Assembly: GCF_001982635.1 (NCBI RefSeq)
Contig: NZ_MKFI01000011.1
Coordinates: 156,373-220,372 of the forward strand
From: Bradyrhizobium mercantei
GTDB taxonomy: Bacteria; Pseudomonadota; Alphaproteobacteria; Rhizobiales; Xanthobacteraceae
Length of the DNA: 64,000 bases
Direction of reading: 5' to 3'
The notes under the pieces are model-generated. The model saw only the letters and a program-made list of their open reading frames with translations. It had not been told where the DNA came from and did no database searches. Below, piece after piece: positions 1 to 9,958 of the stretch (positions within the stretch are counted from its first letter, which is position 1; each line of letters begins with the position of its first letter). The translations under genes and the position numbers were made by a program.

Positions 1-344
1 AAGATATCCTTGGCCTCGACCTGCATCCGTTGATCAAGGCTGGATTCGCCACGATCGACCCGGTGCAGCACGGCCGCTGACAGCATCGCCTTGAAGGTGC
101 TGCACATCGGGAACCGCTCGTCGCCGCGCCGGCTCGCACGCAATCCCGTCTCCATGTCGAGCGCGGCGACGCCGAGCCGGCCGGTGGTCGCAAGCTCGAT
201 GCGCGCAAATTCCTGCTGCAGCCGCTGCGCCGGCTCGCCCGGTGCCGCCGCTGCACTCTGTCCCGCCGCGGCGCTTGGCCGCGGCAGGGTGCAGGAGGCC
301 GCAAGGCCCAGCGCGTGCAATCCAAATGTCCGTCTCGTCAGCAT
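1..344 (-). CDS. Class A beta-lactamase, 5' part (runs off window)
   Basis: Serine beta-lactamase exported to the periplasm to hydrolyse beta-lactams. The window holds the first 114 codons, reading leftwards off the edge with no stop. The N-terminus has a twin-arginine signal (RR at residues 4-5, then TFGLHALGLAA) and a possible lipobox ending at Cys18. A mature start follows an Ala-rich stretch. The active-site box STFK lies at residues 82-85, giving the nucleophile Ser82 and Lys85 (Ambler Ser70 and Lys73), inside the typical class A context FPMCSTFK. The gene is divergent from an AmpR-type regulator 99 bp away, the classical arrangement for an inducible beta-lactamase. The SDN, E166 and KTG motifs lie outside the window, so activity cannot be judged. 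Related penicillin-binding or esterase families are less likely given the STFK context. Confidence 0.85.
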   Translation of the reverse strand, partial: MLTRRTFGLHALGLAASCTLPRPSAAAGQSAAAAPGEPAQRLQQEFARIELATTGRLGVAALDMETGLRASRRGDERFPMCSTFKAMLSAAVLHRVDRGESSLDQRMQVEAKDI

Positions 345-443
345 GTCCCGTCTCCGTTGGCGGCGCGAACCTGCCGAACGGCGTGACGGCGCACAAACGA
401 TCATTTATACAACGAGGCATGAGAAAAACTTGGTCATGACGCC
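345..443. promoter_or_regulatory. Divergent bla-ampR control region
   Basis: This 99-bp gap separates the two start codons and should hold both promoters and the AmpR operator. An AT-rich patch around 400-412 (TTTATA-like) could act as a -10 element for either direction. LysR proteins usually bind such shared regions and activate the divergent target. I could not pick out a convincing T-N11-A operator, so the exact site is open. Confidence 0.5.
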
Positions 444-1406
444 ATGCGCCGGCATCTCCCGCTGAACGCGTTGCGCGCCTTCGAGGCCTCCGCGCGGCTG
501 TTGAGCTTCACCCGCGCGGGGATGGAGCTGCGCGTGACCCAGACCGCGATCAGCCACCAGGTCAAGCAGCTCGAGGATCTGCTGGGCGCGAGCCTGTTCC
601 GCCGCCTGCCGCGCGGGCTGGTGCTCACCGACGAGGGGCTGGCGCTATTGCCGGTGCTGTCTGACACGTTCGATCGGATCGGGGCCGCGATCGATCGCAT
701 CGAGGCCAAGGGCACGCGCGAGGTCGTCACCGTCGGTTGCGTCACGACGTTTGCGACCGGGTGGCTGCTGCAACGGGTCGATCGCTTCAAGCGCGCGCAT
801 CCCTATATCGACCTGCGGCTGCTCACCAACAACAACCGCGTCGACATCGCGGGTGACGGGCTCGATCTCGCACTGCGCTTCGGCGACGGCTCGTGGCACG
901 GCACTGAGGCGATCCATCTGTTGTCCGCACCGCTCTCGCCGGTGTGCTGCCCCGATGCTGCGGCCCGGCTGCGCAAGCCGTCCGATCTCGCGCAGGAATT
1001 TTTGCTGCGCTCCTACCGCGCCGAGGAATGGCCGCTGTGGTTCGCGGTGGCCGGCTCGCCGTGTCCGAAAATCCAGGGGCCGATCTTCGACAGCTCGGTT
1101 GGCATGGCCGAGGCGGCGGCACGCGGTGTGGGCGTCGGGCTGGTGCCGATCGCGATGTTTGAAAATGAGCTGGCGTCGGGCCGGCTCAAGCGGCCGTTCG
1201 CGGCCGAGGTGCCGGCGGGGTCGTACTGGCTGACCTGGCTGAAGTCGCGCGAGGTGACGCCGGGCATGCGCGCGTTCCGCGACTGGCTGCTCGACACGCT
1301 GCGAGCGGAAGTGAATGAGAGCGAGACCGGCGCATCGGCTCCGCAGCCAAGGGCGAAGGCCAAGGCCAAAGCCAAAACGAAGGACGTAAAGAAGTCGCGG
1401 CGCTAA
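444..1406 (+). CDS. ampR: LysR-family beta-lactamase regulator AmpR
   Basis: LysR-type activator that in other bacteria senses muropeptides and induces beta-lactamase. The N-terminal winged HTH lies at about residues 6-65, with the recognition helix in TQTAISHQVKQLE. The opening PLNALRAFEASARLLSFTRA is nearly the AmpR signature. The effector domain keeps AmpR-like stretches: NNRVDIAGDGLDLALRFG, LLRSYRAEEWPLW, FDSSVGMAEAAARGVGVG and GSYW near the end. It has 320 residues against about 290 for typical AmpR; the excess is a Lys/Ala-rich tail after residue 300 that looks disordered. Divergence from a class A beta-lactamase gene supports the assignment and resembles the PenR-PenA pairs of Burkholderia. 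The start at 444 was chosen because the AmpR homology begins at once. Confidence 0.88.
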   Translation: MRRHLPLNALRAFEASARLLSFTRAGMELRVTQTAISHQVKQLEDLLGASLFRRLPRGLVLTDEGLALLPVLSDTFDRIGAAIDRIEAKGTREVVTVGCVTTFATGWLLQRVDRFKRAHPYIDLRLLTNNNRVDIAGDGLDLALRFGDGSWHGTEAIHLLSAPLSPVCCPDAAARLRKPSDLAQEFLLRSYRAEEWPLWFAVAGSPCPKIQGPIFDSSVGMAEAAARGVGVGLVPIAMFENELASGRLKRPFAAEVPAGSYWLTWLKSREVTPGMRAFRDWLLDTLRAEVNESETGASAPQPRAKAKAKAKTKDVKKSRR

Positions 1407-1415
1407 TCTAAGACC

Positions 1416-1576
1416 CGTCATCCCCACGCAACGGCTTTGCCGTTGTCGCTGGAGGTGCGAGCGAAGCGAGCCTCGAAGGATGAATCGGCCACTGACCGGG
1501 CCGTCGACCCTTCGAGGGCCGCTGAAGAAGCGGCCACCTCCAGCGACAAAGGCGAAGCCTTTGCGCGGGGGTGACG
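1416..1576. repeat. 161-bp palindromic intergenic repeat
   Basis: The two ends are imperfect inverted copies: the left end starts CGTCATCCCCACGCAA and the right end reads as the complement of CGTCACCCCCGCGCAA. Inner arms of about 25 bp (GGCTTTGCCGTTGTCGCTGG against GGCTTCGCCTTTGTCGCTGG) extend the stem, leaving a centre with CTCGAAGGATG and CCCTTCGAGG. RNA from it would form a long hairpin. A related copy lies at 61956-62082. It follows ampR directly and may act as a terminator. I see nothing further in 1577-1787. Confidence 0.8.
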
Positions 1577-1787
1577 GTGAGGGAGCGGCGCTGCCAGACT
1601 AGCGGATGCGCGCAAGCTGCTGCGGCGAGCGGTGCTCATACGACTTCGGAATATTAGAAATGTAGCCCTGAGTTGCCCGACGTGTCAAGCCGCCCGGTCG
1701 GACGCCGGCGGCCGCCAGCGCCTTTGCATGGGGTTGATTTCGATATTTTGGTCCCGGCAAGCGGAGCAGGTCGAGGCAGCCTGCGAC

Positions 1788-2752
1788 CTAAGCCAGATGG
1801 CACGCCACGAAGTGCCCGTTGCGTCCTTCGAGCAGCTGCGGCGCCTCCTGGCGGCAGCGCTCTTCGGCGATCGGGCATCGCGTGTGGAAGTGACAGCCCT
1901 TCGGCGGATTCATCGGGCTCGGCACGTCGCCCTTCAGGCGGATGCGGTCGCGCTTCGCCTTGGGATCCGGCACCGGCACCGCCGACAGCAGCGCCTTGGT
2001 GTAGGGATGCTGCGGGTCGCGATAGAGATCGCTGGCCTTGGCGAGCTCGACGATGCGGCCGAGATACATCACCGCGACGCGGTCGGAGATGTGCTCGACG
2101 ACCGAGAGATCATGGGCGACGAACAGATAGGTCAGGTTCAGCTCGGCCTGCAGGTCCTCCAGCAGGTTGATGACCTGGGCCTGGATCGAGACGTCGAGCG
2201 CCGAGACCGGCTCGTCGCACACGATCAGCTTCGGCTCCAGGGTGAGCGCGCGGGCGATCGCGATGCGCTGGCGCTGGCCGCCGGAGAATTCATGCGGGTA
2301 GCGTCGCATGTGCTCGGCCTTCAGCCCGACCTTGACCAGGAGGCTTGCGACGCGGTCCTCGCGCTCGCTGGCCGAGCTCACGAGGTTATGGATGATGAAG
2401 GGCTCGGCGAGGATCGCGCCGACCGTCATGCGCGGATTGAGCGAGGCGAACGGGTCCTGGAACACGAGCTGCATGTTGCGCCGCATGGCGCGCAAATCGC
2501 CGCCGCCGAGGCCCGTCACGCTCTGGCCGTCGAACACGATTTCGCCGGAGGTCGGCTCGATCAGCCGCAGCACGCAGCGGCCGGTGGTCGACTTGCCGCA
2601 GCCGGATTCGCCGACCAGGCCGAGCGTCTCGCCGCGGTTGACCGAGAACGACACGCCGTCGACCGCATAGACCTGGCCGACCTCGCGCGACAGCAGGCCG
2701 CCCAGCACCGGAAAGTGCTTCTTCAGATTGGAAACGCGCAGCAGCGGTTCGC

Positions 2753-2756
<4 letters not shown>
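1788..2756 (-). CDS. Dipeptide/oligopeptide ABC transporter ATPase (DppF type)
   Basis: Cytoplasmic ATPase subunit that powers peptide import. Walker A is GESGCGKST at residues 49-57, the ABC signature is FSGGQRQR, and Walker B is LIVCDEPVSALD followed by the H-loop in FVAHDLSV. The C-terminus has the oligopeptide-ABC extension with clustered cysteines (CHFHTRCPIAEERC). Its 322 residues are normal for DppF/OppF. It is the last gene of the minus-strand operon and overlaps the preceding ATPase gene by 4 bp, indicating translational coupling. Two distinct ATPases are the rule for this transporter class. The substrate cannot be read from the ATPase. Confidence 0.93.
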
Positions 2757-3729
<973 letters not shown>

Positions 3730-3730
<1 letters not shown>

Positions 3731-4656
3731 CAGATCACCTTGCGCGCATCGAGCGCATCGCGCAGCCCGTCGCCGATGAAATTGATGGCAACGACCGCGA
3801 TGAAGATCGCGCCGCCCGGAAACAGCGCCCAATGCGGGCCGATGTCGAGAAAGTCCTTGGCGTCATAGAGGATGCGGCCCCAGGTCGGCGTATCCGGCGG
3901 GAAGCCGAGGCCGAGGAACGAGAGTGTCGATTCGGCGATGATCGCGGCGGCGACGTCGATCGTACCGGCGATGATCACGGGCCCGAGCGCGTTGGGCAGG
4001 ATGTGACGCACCACCTGGCGCACCGGGCTCGCGCCGAGCGCACGCGCCGCCTCGACGAACTCCTTCTCGCGCAGCGACAGGAACTGGGCGCGCACCAGGC
4101 GGGCAACCGGCATCCAGCGCAGGCCGCCGATCACCAGCACGATCAGGATGAAGATGCCGCCTTCCGGGCCGAACACCGCCTTCAGCCCGTCGCGGAACAG
4201 ATAGATCAGCATCAACAGCAGCGGCAGTTGCGGCAGCGACAGGAACAGGTCGGTCAGCCACATCAGCACGTAGCCGAGCGCGCCGCGCGACATGCCGGCG
4301 AGCGCGCCGATCAGCGTGCCGACGAACACCGAGACCAGCATCGCGGCAAGGCCGACCGCGAGCGAAATCCGCCCGCCATAGATCATGCGGGCGAGCAGGT
4401 CCTGGCCGAGATCGTCAGTGCCGAACGGATGCGCCAGCGACGGCCCCTGCATGCCGGCCAGCACGTCGATGTCGCTGATCGAGACGCGCCAGACGAACGG
4501 GCCGATCACGACGGCTGCGATCAACAGCAGCAGCAGCACGGCGCTGACCACGGCCGGCTTGTGCCGGCGGTAGCGCCGCCAGGTTTCGCGCAAGGGCGAA
4601 TAGCCGCGCCGCTCAGCGGAAGGAGATGCGAGGGTCAAGCCAGCCATAGAGGACAT
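3730..4656 (-). CDS. Dipeptide/oligopeptide ABC transporter permease (DppC type)
   Basis: Inner-membrane permease of 308 residues with one N-terminal helix (about 35-55) followed by the BPD_transp_1 domain. The cytoplasmic EAA loop that contacts the ATPase is visible as EAARALGASPVRQVVRHILP. DppC proteins typically begin with a basic segment before the first helix, as here (RRYRRHKP). The start overlaps the upstream permease by 44 bp; an internal Met at 4647 is an alternative. It forms a heterodimer with the DppB-type permease. Confidence 0.92.
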
Positions 4657-5569
4657 CTGCGATCAGGTTGAACAGCACCACGAGACACGCGAAGACGAAG
4701 GTCACGGCCATCACGACCGGCGTATCATTGGCGAGGATGGAGGAGATCAGGAGCGAGCCGATGCCGGGAATCCGGAAGATCTGCTCGGTGACGATAGCGC
4801 CGCCGAACACGGCGGGCATTTGCAGCGCGATCAGCGTGACCACCGGGATCATCGCGTTGCGCATCACATGCTTGACGATCACCTTGGCCTGGCCGAGGCC
4901 CTTGGCGCGGGCGGTGGTGACGTAGTCGAGCCGGATCACGTCGAGCATCGCCGAGCGCACGAAGCGGGTCATCGACGCCGCCTGGAACAGGCCGAGCACC
5001 ATCACCGGCATGATCGCCTGACGGATCATCTCGATCGCCCATTTGATCCCGCTGCCCGGCACCTCGGTGTAGACGAAGGGCAGCCAGTCGAGCTTCACGG
5101 AGAAGACCAGGATGAACAGGATGCCGGTGAAGAAGGTCGGCAGCGAGAAGCCGATGAAGGCAAACGTGTTGGCGAGCTGGTCGAAGATCGAATAGGGCCG
5201 GGTGGCGGCATAGACGCCGACCGGGATCGCGATCAGGAGCGCCAAGAGCTGCGAGGAGCCGACCACGTAGAGCGTGGTCGGCAGCCGTTGCAGGATCAGG
5301 GTGTCGACATCGACCCGGCTGACGAAGGAGAAGCCCCAGTCGCCCTGCGCCATCGCGGCGAGCCAGTGCAGGTAGCGGAGATAGATCGGATCGTCGAGGC
5401 CGAATTTGGCGCGCAGTGCGGCCTGCACCTCGGGCGGCACGTTCGGATTGGTCGCGAGCTCGCTGAACGGGTCGCCCGGCGCGAGCGCCAGCACGACGAA
5501 CAGGACGAGCGAGATGCCGAGCAGGCTCGGGATCGCGATCATCAGGCGACGCAGGATATATTGACTCAT
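4613..5569 (-). CDS. Dipeptide/oligopeptide ABC transporter permease (DppB type)
   Basis: First permease of the importer, 318 residues. The N-terminus YILRRLMIAIPSLLGISLV is the standard DppB/OppB opening, with helix 1 immediately after. A long periplasmic loop (about residues 30-95) precedes the core helices, and the EAA loop is TARAKGLGQAKVIVKHVMRN. It is separated from the binding-protein gene by 137 bp carrying a small hairpin, which would allow the binding protein to be expressed above the membrane subunits. Confidence 0.93.
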   Translation of the reverse strand: MSQYILRRLMIAIPSLLGISLVLFVVLALAPGDPFSELATNPNVPPEVQAALRAKFGLDDPIYLRYLHWLAAMAQGDWGFSFVSRVDVDTLILQRLPTTLYVVGSSQLLALLIAIPVGVYAATRPYSIFDQLANTFAFIGFSLPTFFTGILFILVFSVKLDWLPFVYTEVPGSGIKWAIEMIRQAIMPVMVLGLFQAASMTRFVRSAMLDVIRLDYVTTARAKGLGQAKVIVKHVMRNAMIPVVTLIALQMPAVFGGAIVTEQIFRIPGIGSLLISSILANDTPVVMAVTFVFACLVVLFNLIADVLYGWLDPRISFR

Positions 5570-5640
5570 CGAGAGATCATCTAACTAACGCTCGCACCTT
5601 GAGCACGTTGATTTCGCTTCCAGTCGAAAGGCGAGCTTCA

Positions 5641-5664
5641 CCTCGCCCCGCGTGCGGGGAGAGG
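5641..5664. repeat. Short GC hairpin inside the peptide-transport operon
   Basis: CCCCGC and GCGGGG arms at 5646-5651 and 5654-5659 enclose a 2-base loop, flanked by CCTC and GAGAGG that extend the stem. It lies between the binding-protein stop and the permease start. It resembles half of the CTCTCCCC-type repeats at 16541 and 58190. A role as 3' mRNA stabiliser or partial terminator is an inference. Confidence 0.55.
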
Positions 5665-5706
5665 GAGGAGATGCACCCATTCAAGTCAGAGCCTGCCTCA
5701 CACGGC

Positions 5707-7497
5707 TCAGGCTTCACGATACCAGTCTTGCAGATTGTCGGTTTGGTTGGCCCAGCCGGACAGCGCGGGCCGCACCGTATTGGAGCAGGCTTCCACCGCG
5801 AGGCGATGCATCACCGGGATCACCACGGTGTCCTGCCACATCAGATCGTTGCACTTGATGTAGAGGTCGGCGCGCTTGATCGGATCGGTCTCGGTGTCGG
5901 CGGCGTCGATCGCGGCGTCGAAATCCTTGTTGACCCAGCGCGGGAAGTTCTGCCCCTGCCACTTGTTCTCCTTGGTGGCGACATTGCGCGACAGATAGCG
6001 GCGCATGTGCAGGGCCGGGTCGGGCTGCGTCATCGGGATCTGGAACATCTCGATGTCGGCGTAGAACTTGGAATAGGTGTCGGGGTTGGCGACGTCGGAG
6101 GAGAAGAACACCGAGGCCACCACCGATTTCAGCTCGACGTCGATGCCGGCCTTCTGGCAGGCCTGCTTGACGATCGCCTGGGTCTTCTGGCGTGGACCGT
6201 TGATCGAGGTCTGGTAGAGCAGCTTCAGCTTCTTGCCGTCCTTCTCGCGGATGCCGTCGGCGCCTGGCTTCCAGCCGGCCTGGTCGAGCAGCGCGCTCGC
6301 CTTCTCGACCGAGAATTCCCATTTGGTGTTCTTGGAGACGAACTCCTCGGGGCCGTTGAGATAGTTGGCGGTGGTGCGGCCGGCGCGGCCGTAGATCGCC
6401 TTCTTGACGGACTCGCGGTCGACCAAAAGCGCCAGCGCCTTGCGCACCGCCGGATCCGACAGGATCGGATGCTTGGTCTTCATCGACGAGCGCTCGCCGT
6501 CGACCTCGGTGTTCGGGTCGGTGAAATTGATGGCGATGAATTCGATGTCGCCGCCGACGGCGTAGAGCGTCTTGCCCTTGCCGCCCTTTTCCAGCCGCAG
6601 CAGCACCTCGTCCTCGACCTGGATGTTCCAGGCGAAGTCATATTCGCCGGTCTGGATCACGGCGCGCGCCGCCGACACCGCGTCGCCGCCGCCCTTCATC
6701 TCGATGGTGTCGAAATAGGGCCGGTTCGGCATGTGGTAGTCATTGTTGATTTCGCCGCGGATCAGGTCGCCCGGCTTGAACTCGACGAATTTGTAGGGGC
6801 TGGTGCCGACCGGCTTGAGGTTGTTCGGCGCCTCGCGCGACTTGCTGCCTTTGTATTCGGCGAACAGGTGTTTCGGAATGATGCAGCCATAGGCACCGAC
6901 GAAGGCATTGGCCCAGAACGGCGTCGGATCCTTGAACTTGATGCGGACCGTGAGGTCGTCGACCTTCTCCACGGTCATGTTGGAATAGGTGCCGCTCGAG
7001 ACGGCTGCGGTCGCGGGATCGCTGGCATATTCCCAGTTGAACACGACGTCGTCGGCGGTGAAGGGCTTGCCGTCATGCCATTTGACGCCGGGCTTGAGTT
7101 TCCACACCACCGTCTTGGCATCGGCGGTGAGGCCGCCGTTCTGGATCGACGGGATTTCCGCGGCGAGGATCGGGTTGAGATGGCCGTCGACGTCCCAGCT
7201 TGCGAGCGGCTCGTAGAACAGCCGCGAGCCGTCCTGGTCCTTGGTGCCGGTGGCGAAATGTGGATTGAGCAGCGTCGGGCCCTGCCACCACAGAAGCTTC
7301 AGCGGACCGCCGCCGCCGCGCTTGGTCGGCTTGTAGGGATTGGGGCTCTGCGCCATCGCGACGCCGCCGATTGCGAGAATCTGGTTGGCCATCGGCGCGG
7401 TGAGGCCGACGGCAATCATTCGCTTGACGAAGGCACGGCGATCCATTCGCCCGTCCTTCACGTCGTCGATCATGCCTCGCAGATTGTTGTCGAACAT
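5707..7497 (-). CDS. Tat-exported peptide ABC transporter substrate-binding protein
   Basis: Periplasmic solute-binding protein (SBP_bac_5 family), 596 residues. The start at 7497 (MFDNNLRGMIDDV) was preferred because GAGGGGACT lies just before it and upstream in-frame codons encode unrelated sequence. A twin-arginine signal is present at about residues 17-49 (MDRRAFVKRMIAVGL to VAMAQS), so the protein is probably exported folded. Family marks include FYEPLASWD, WKLKPGVKWHDGKPFTADD and FNWEYASDP. It belongs with the ABC genes downstream. The amidohydrolase gene upstream on the same strand suggests a ligand that is cleaved after uptake, perhaps an N-acyl or aminobenzoyl amino acid; that is only inferred. 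Confidence 0.92.
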   Translation of the reverse strand: MFDNNLRGMIDDVKDGRMDRRAFVKRMIAVGLTAPMANQILAIGGVAMAQSPNPYKPTKRGGGGPLKLLWWQGPTLLNPHFATGTKDQDGSRLFYEPLASWDVDGHLNPILAAEIPSIQNGGLTADAKTVVWKLKPGVKWHDGKPFTADDVVFNWEYASDPATAAVSSGTYSNMTVEKVDDLTVRIKFKDPTPFWANAFVGAYGCIIPKHLFAEYKGSKSREAPNNLKPVGTSPYKFVEFKPGDLIRGEINNDYHMPNRPYFDTIEMKGGGDAVSAARAVIQTGEYDFAWNIQVEDEVLLRLEKGGKGKTLYAVGGDIEFIAINFTDPNTEVDGERSSMKTKHPILSDPAVRKALALLVDRESVKKAIYGRAGRTTANYLNGPEEFVSKNTKWEFSVEKASALLDQAGWKPGADGIREKDGKKLKLLYQTSINGPRQKTQAIVKQACQKAGIDVELKSVVASVFFSSDVANPDTYSKFYADIEMFQIPMTQPDPALHMRRYLSRNVATKENKWQGQNFPRWVNKDFDAAIDAADTETDPIKRADLYIKCNDLMWQDTVVIPVMHRLAVEACSNTVRPALSGWANQTDNLQDWYREA

Positions 7498-7830
7498 AGT
7501 CCCCTCGGTCCGGCTCACGTGTGATTGCGGCGGCCGTGGAACCGGCCGCCGTGCTGGCGGCAGATGGCACACCGAATGACCGCGAAGGTCAACGTCTGCC
7601 GAGGTCCAGCGCCTAGGTCTTTTGGCTATCGCTTGTGCAGAACCTCCCCGCTACGCACATCGGTTCAGCATATCGGTGCCAAAGCGCTGCTATGCGCGCC
7701 TCGCACTGCGGAAAATTTGTTCGTTATCCTTTGTTCCGAGATGCTTTTTTGCCACGCAGCAGTTGTTCTCGCGCTCAGTGGCTGCCGGCCTGCGCATCGC
7801 TGCGCAGGTCCGGCCCTTCAGATGCGGCGC
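7498..7830. other. Intergenic region upstream of the binding-protein gene
   Basis: 333 bp without a convincing gene, between the amidohydrolase stop and the binding-protein start. It should hold the promoter of the transporter operon on the minus strand. A sequence resembling a sigma-54 site near 7665-7685 has wrong spacing. No repeat or terminator stands out. Short open frames here lack ribosome-binding sites and family features. Confidence 0.5.
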
Positions 7831-9249
7831 TCAGGCGACCGACATGTCCAACGGCGGTGCAACATTCGCCGGCAGCGGACTGACATAGGGCGTGCGGGTG
7901 GTCCGCTTCTTGAGGTCGGCCTTGGCGGCCGCGATCAGCTCCGGCTCCAGCAGCGCCTTGACGCCGAGACCGGCCATCGCCTTGGCGGCCTGCACCATCG
8001 CCTTGTGCGCGGCAGGCGTCTTGCCCTGCGCCACAACCTGCCAGGTGTGGAACGGCGTGCCGATTGCAACCGTCGGGGCATGAACCTGTACGGTCGGCAC
8101 CACCCAGCTGACGTCGCCGACATCGGTCGAGCCGATCAGCGGATTGCGCTTGGCGTCGATCGGCACCAGGAAATCCGCCAGCGGCCGGTCGGTCGGCTCC
8201 ATGCCGATCGCGTAGTACACCGAGGCGATGTCCTTGTCGGTCAGGGTTGCGCGGATCTTGCCGGCGAAATCCTTGTCGGCATCGTCGAAATGCGGCGGGC
8301 CGAGGTCTTCCATGATCCGGTGCAGCGTCTCTTCCAGCGGCGTGTTGGGCAGGATGTTGGAGACCGCGGAGATGATCTTCATCTCGACCTTGGTCTCGGT
8401 CATCAGCGCTGCGCCCTGCGCGATCTTGTGCACGCGCTCGACCAGCTCGTTCATGCCGGGCAGGTCGCGGGCGCGGATCGAGTAGCGCACCCGGGCATGG
8501 GCCTGCACGACGTTGGGCGCGATGCCGCCGGTGTCGAGCAGCGCGTAATGCACCCGCGCGTCGCTCGGCATGTGCTCGCGCATGTAGTTGACGCCGACAT
8601 TCATCAATTCCACCGCATCGAGCGCGCTGCGGCCGAGATGCGGCGAGGCCGCCGCATGCGAGGTGCGCCCGGTGAAGATGAAGTCGGCGCGGGTGTTGGC
8701 GAGCGACGGCGTCACCGCCACCTCCCAGAAGCTGTGCGGATGCCAGGTGATGGCGATGTCGGCGTCTTCGAACGCGCCACAGCGCACCATGAAGGCCTTG
8801 GCCGCGCCGCCTTCCTCGGCGGGGCAGCCGTAATAGCGCACCCGGCCCGGCACCTTGTTGGCGGCGAGCCAGTCCTTCACCGCGGTGGCGGCGAGCAGCG
8901 CGGAGGAACCGAGCAGATTGTGGCCGCAGCCATGGCCGTGGCCGCCGCTCTCGACCGGACGATGCTCGGCGACGCCGGCCTCCTGGCTGAGGCCGGGCAG
9001 GGCGTCATATTCGCCGAGGAAGGCGATCACGGGTCCGCCTTCGCCCCATTCGCCCATCACCGCGGTCGGAATGTCGGCGACGTTCTCGGTGATGCGGAAA
9101 CCCTGATGGCGCAGTTCGGCCAGATGTTCGGCGGATGAGCGCGCCTCGGTGTAGCAGACCTCGGGCATCGCCCAGACCCGGTCGCTCAATTCGATGAAAC
9201 GCGGCTTGATCGCGTCGACGCCGCGCCAAACATCACTACGGTTGTCCAT
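7831..9249 (-). CDS. M20 family amidohydrolase (AbgB-like)
   Basis: Metal-dependent peptidase or amidohydrolase of the M20D group, 472 residues. Metal and catalytic signatures are EYDALPG (80-86), GHGCGHN (105-111) and PAEEGG (143-148), followed by the dimerisation domain (GRTSHAAASP, about 195-310). Length and motifs match AbgB, the p-aminobenzoyl-glutamate hydrolase subunit; no AbgA partner is present. The absence of a signal peptide indicates a cytoplasmic enzyme. It lies upstream of the peptide transporter on the same strand, so the two probably serve import and cleavage of an amide-linked compound. A purine-rich AAGGGACC precedes the start. Confidence 0.85.
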   Translation of the reverse strand: MDNRSDVWRGVDAIKPRFIELSDRVWAMPEVCYTEARSSAEHLAELRHQGFRITENVADIPTAVMGEWGEGGPVIAFLGEYDALPGLSQEAGVAEHRPVESGGHGHGCGHNLLGSSALLAATAVKDWLAANKVPGRVRYYGCPAEEGGAAKAFMVRCGAFEDADIAITWHPHSFWEVAVTPSLANTRADFIFTGRTSHAAASPHLGRSALDAVELMNVGVNYMREHMPSDARVHYALLDTGGIAPNVVQAHARVRYSIRARDLPGMNELVERVHKIAQGAALMTETKVEMKIISAVSNILPNTPLEETLHRIMEDLGPPHFDDADKDFAGKIRATLTDKDIASVYYAIGMEPTDRPLADFLVPIDAKRNPLIGSTDVGDVSWVVPTVQVHAPTVAIGTPFHTWQVVAQGKTPAAHKAMVQAAKAMAGLGVKALLEPELIAAAKADLKKRTTRTPYVSPLPANVAPPLDMSVA

Positions 9250-9513
9250 TTGCTTCGGTCCCTTAACTCGCTAGGCGATCTGAAGCGCGAAAGGCTAGCA
9301 GCTTGGTGTGGGCGCGCCTAGGGCACATGCTTGCAGAGCCGATCCGCAACTATGTCGTCCGGCTTGGTTTCAACGGCGGATATTCCCGGCATGTCGAATT
9401 GTGTCTGCCAAGGCTCCAACAGCCAATGGTCCGACATTGCGAAAGCGACCCACGTATAGTACCCATGCCGCAATGCCCGTTGAAGTAGAATGGGTCGCGA
9501 GAGAGGAAGTGAT

Positions 9514-9945
9514 ATGCATCGGATACTCGCCGTGGTCACTATCGCGATCTTCACCTTGATAATGACGGGTTTCGCACGCGCGGAGAAAATCTACTATCTT
9601 CACGATCCTGGCGGCAACACCGCCGCGCACATCTTCAAGTACCAGCAAGTCAATGCTGAGTATGATCGCGTGGTGATCGATGGTCGCTGCAAGTCGTCTT
9701 GCACGACGGTCCTGGGGACCGTTCCCCTCAACAAGATCTGCATTACCCCGAGCGGCTACTTCATGTTTCACGCGGCGCATCACGGCGACCGCAGTCTGAA
9801 CCCCGGCGAGACCCAGCTCATGATGTCGGCCTATGCGCCCGAGGTTCGCGACTGGGTGATGCGGCACCACGCGCTCGAACAGGTGGACCCTTACACATAT
9901 CTCTACGCCCGGGATGTAAGATTCATCCGCCACTGTAGTCGATAG
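9514..9945 (+). CDS. Small secreted protein, COG3904-like (ClpP/crotonase-fold candidate)
   Basis: Exported protein of 143 residues. I place the start at 9514 (MHRILAVV) because AGAGGAAG lies a few bases upstream; an earlier in-frame ATG at 9490 has no such site. Residues 1-23 form a signal peptide ending ARA. The mature part has DGRCKSSCTTVLG and CITPSGYFMFHAAH. That pattern of two cysteines around a serine followed by a His motif resembles the periplasmic COG3904 family, thought to have a ClpP-like fold. Function is unknown and catalytic activity is not established. Flanking genes run convergently or divergently, so it is probably transcribed alone. Confidence 0.7.
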   Translation: MHRILAVVTIAIFTLIMTGFARAEKIYYLHDPGGNTAAHIFKYQQVNAEYDRVVIDGRCKSSCTTVLGTVPLNKICITPSGYFMFHAAHHGDRSLNPGETQLMMSAYAPEVRDWVMRHHALEQVDPYTYLYARDVRFIRHCSR

Positions 9946-9958
9946 CCCTGCCGTCGCT

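Noticed and set aside
5599..7524. Plus-strand open frame opposite the binding-protein gene
   Set aside because: His/Asp/Val-rich antisense translation without homology marks; the minus-strand gene has a Tat signal and SBP motifs.
7655..7690. Sigma-54-like TGGCAC...TGC on the minus strand upstream of the binding-protein gene
   Set aside because: The GG and GC doublets are one base closer than the strict spacing requires.
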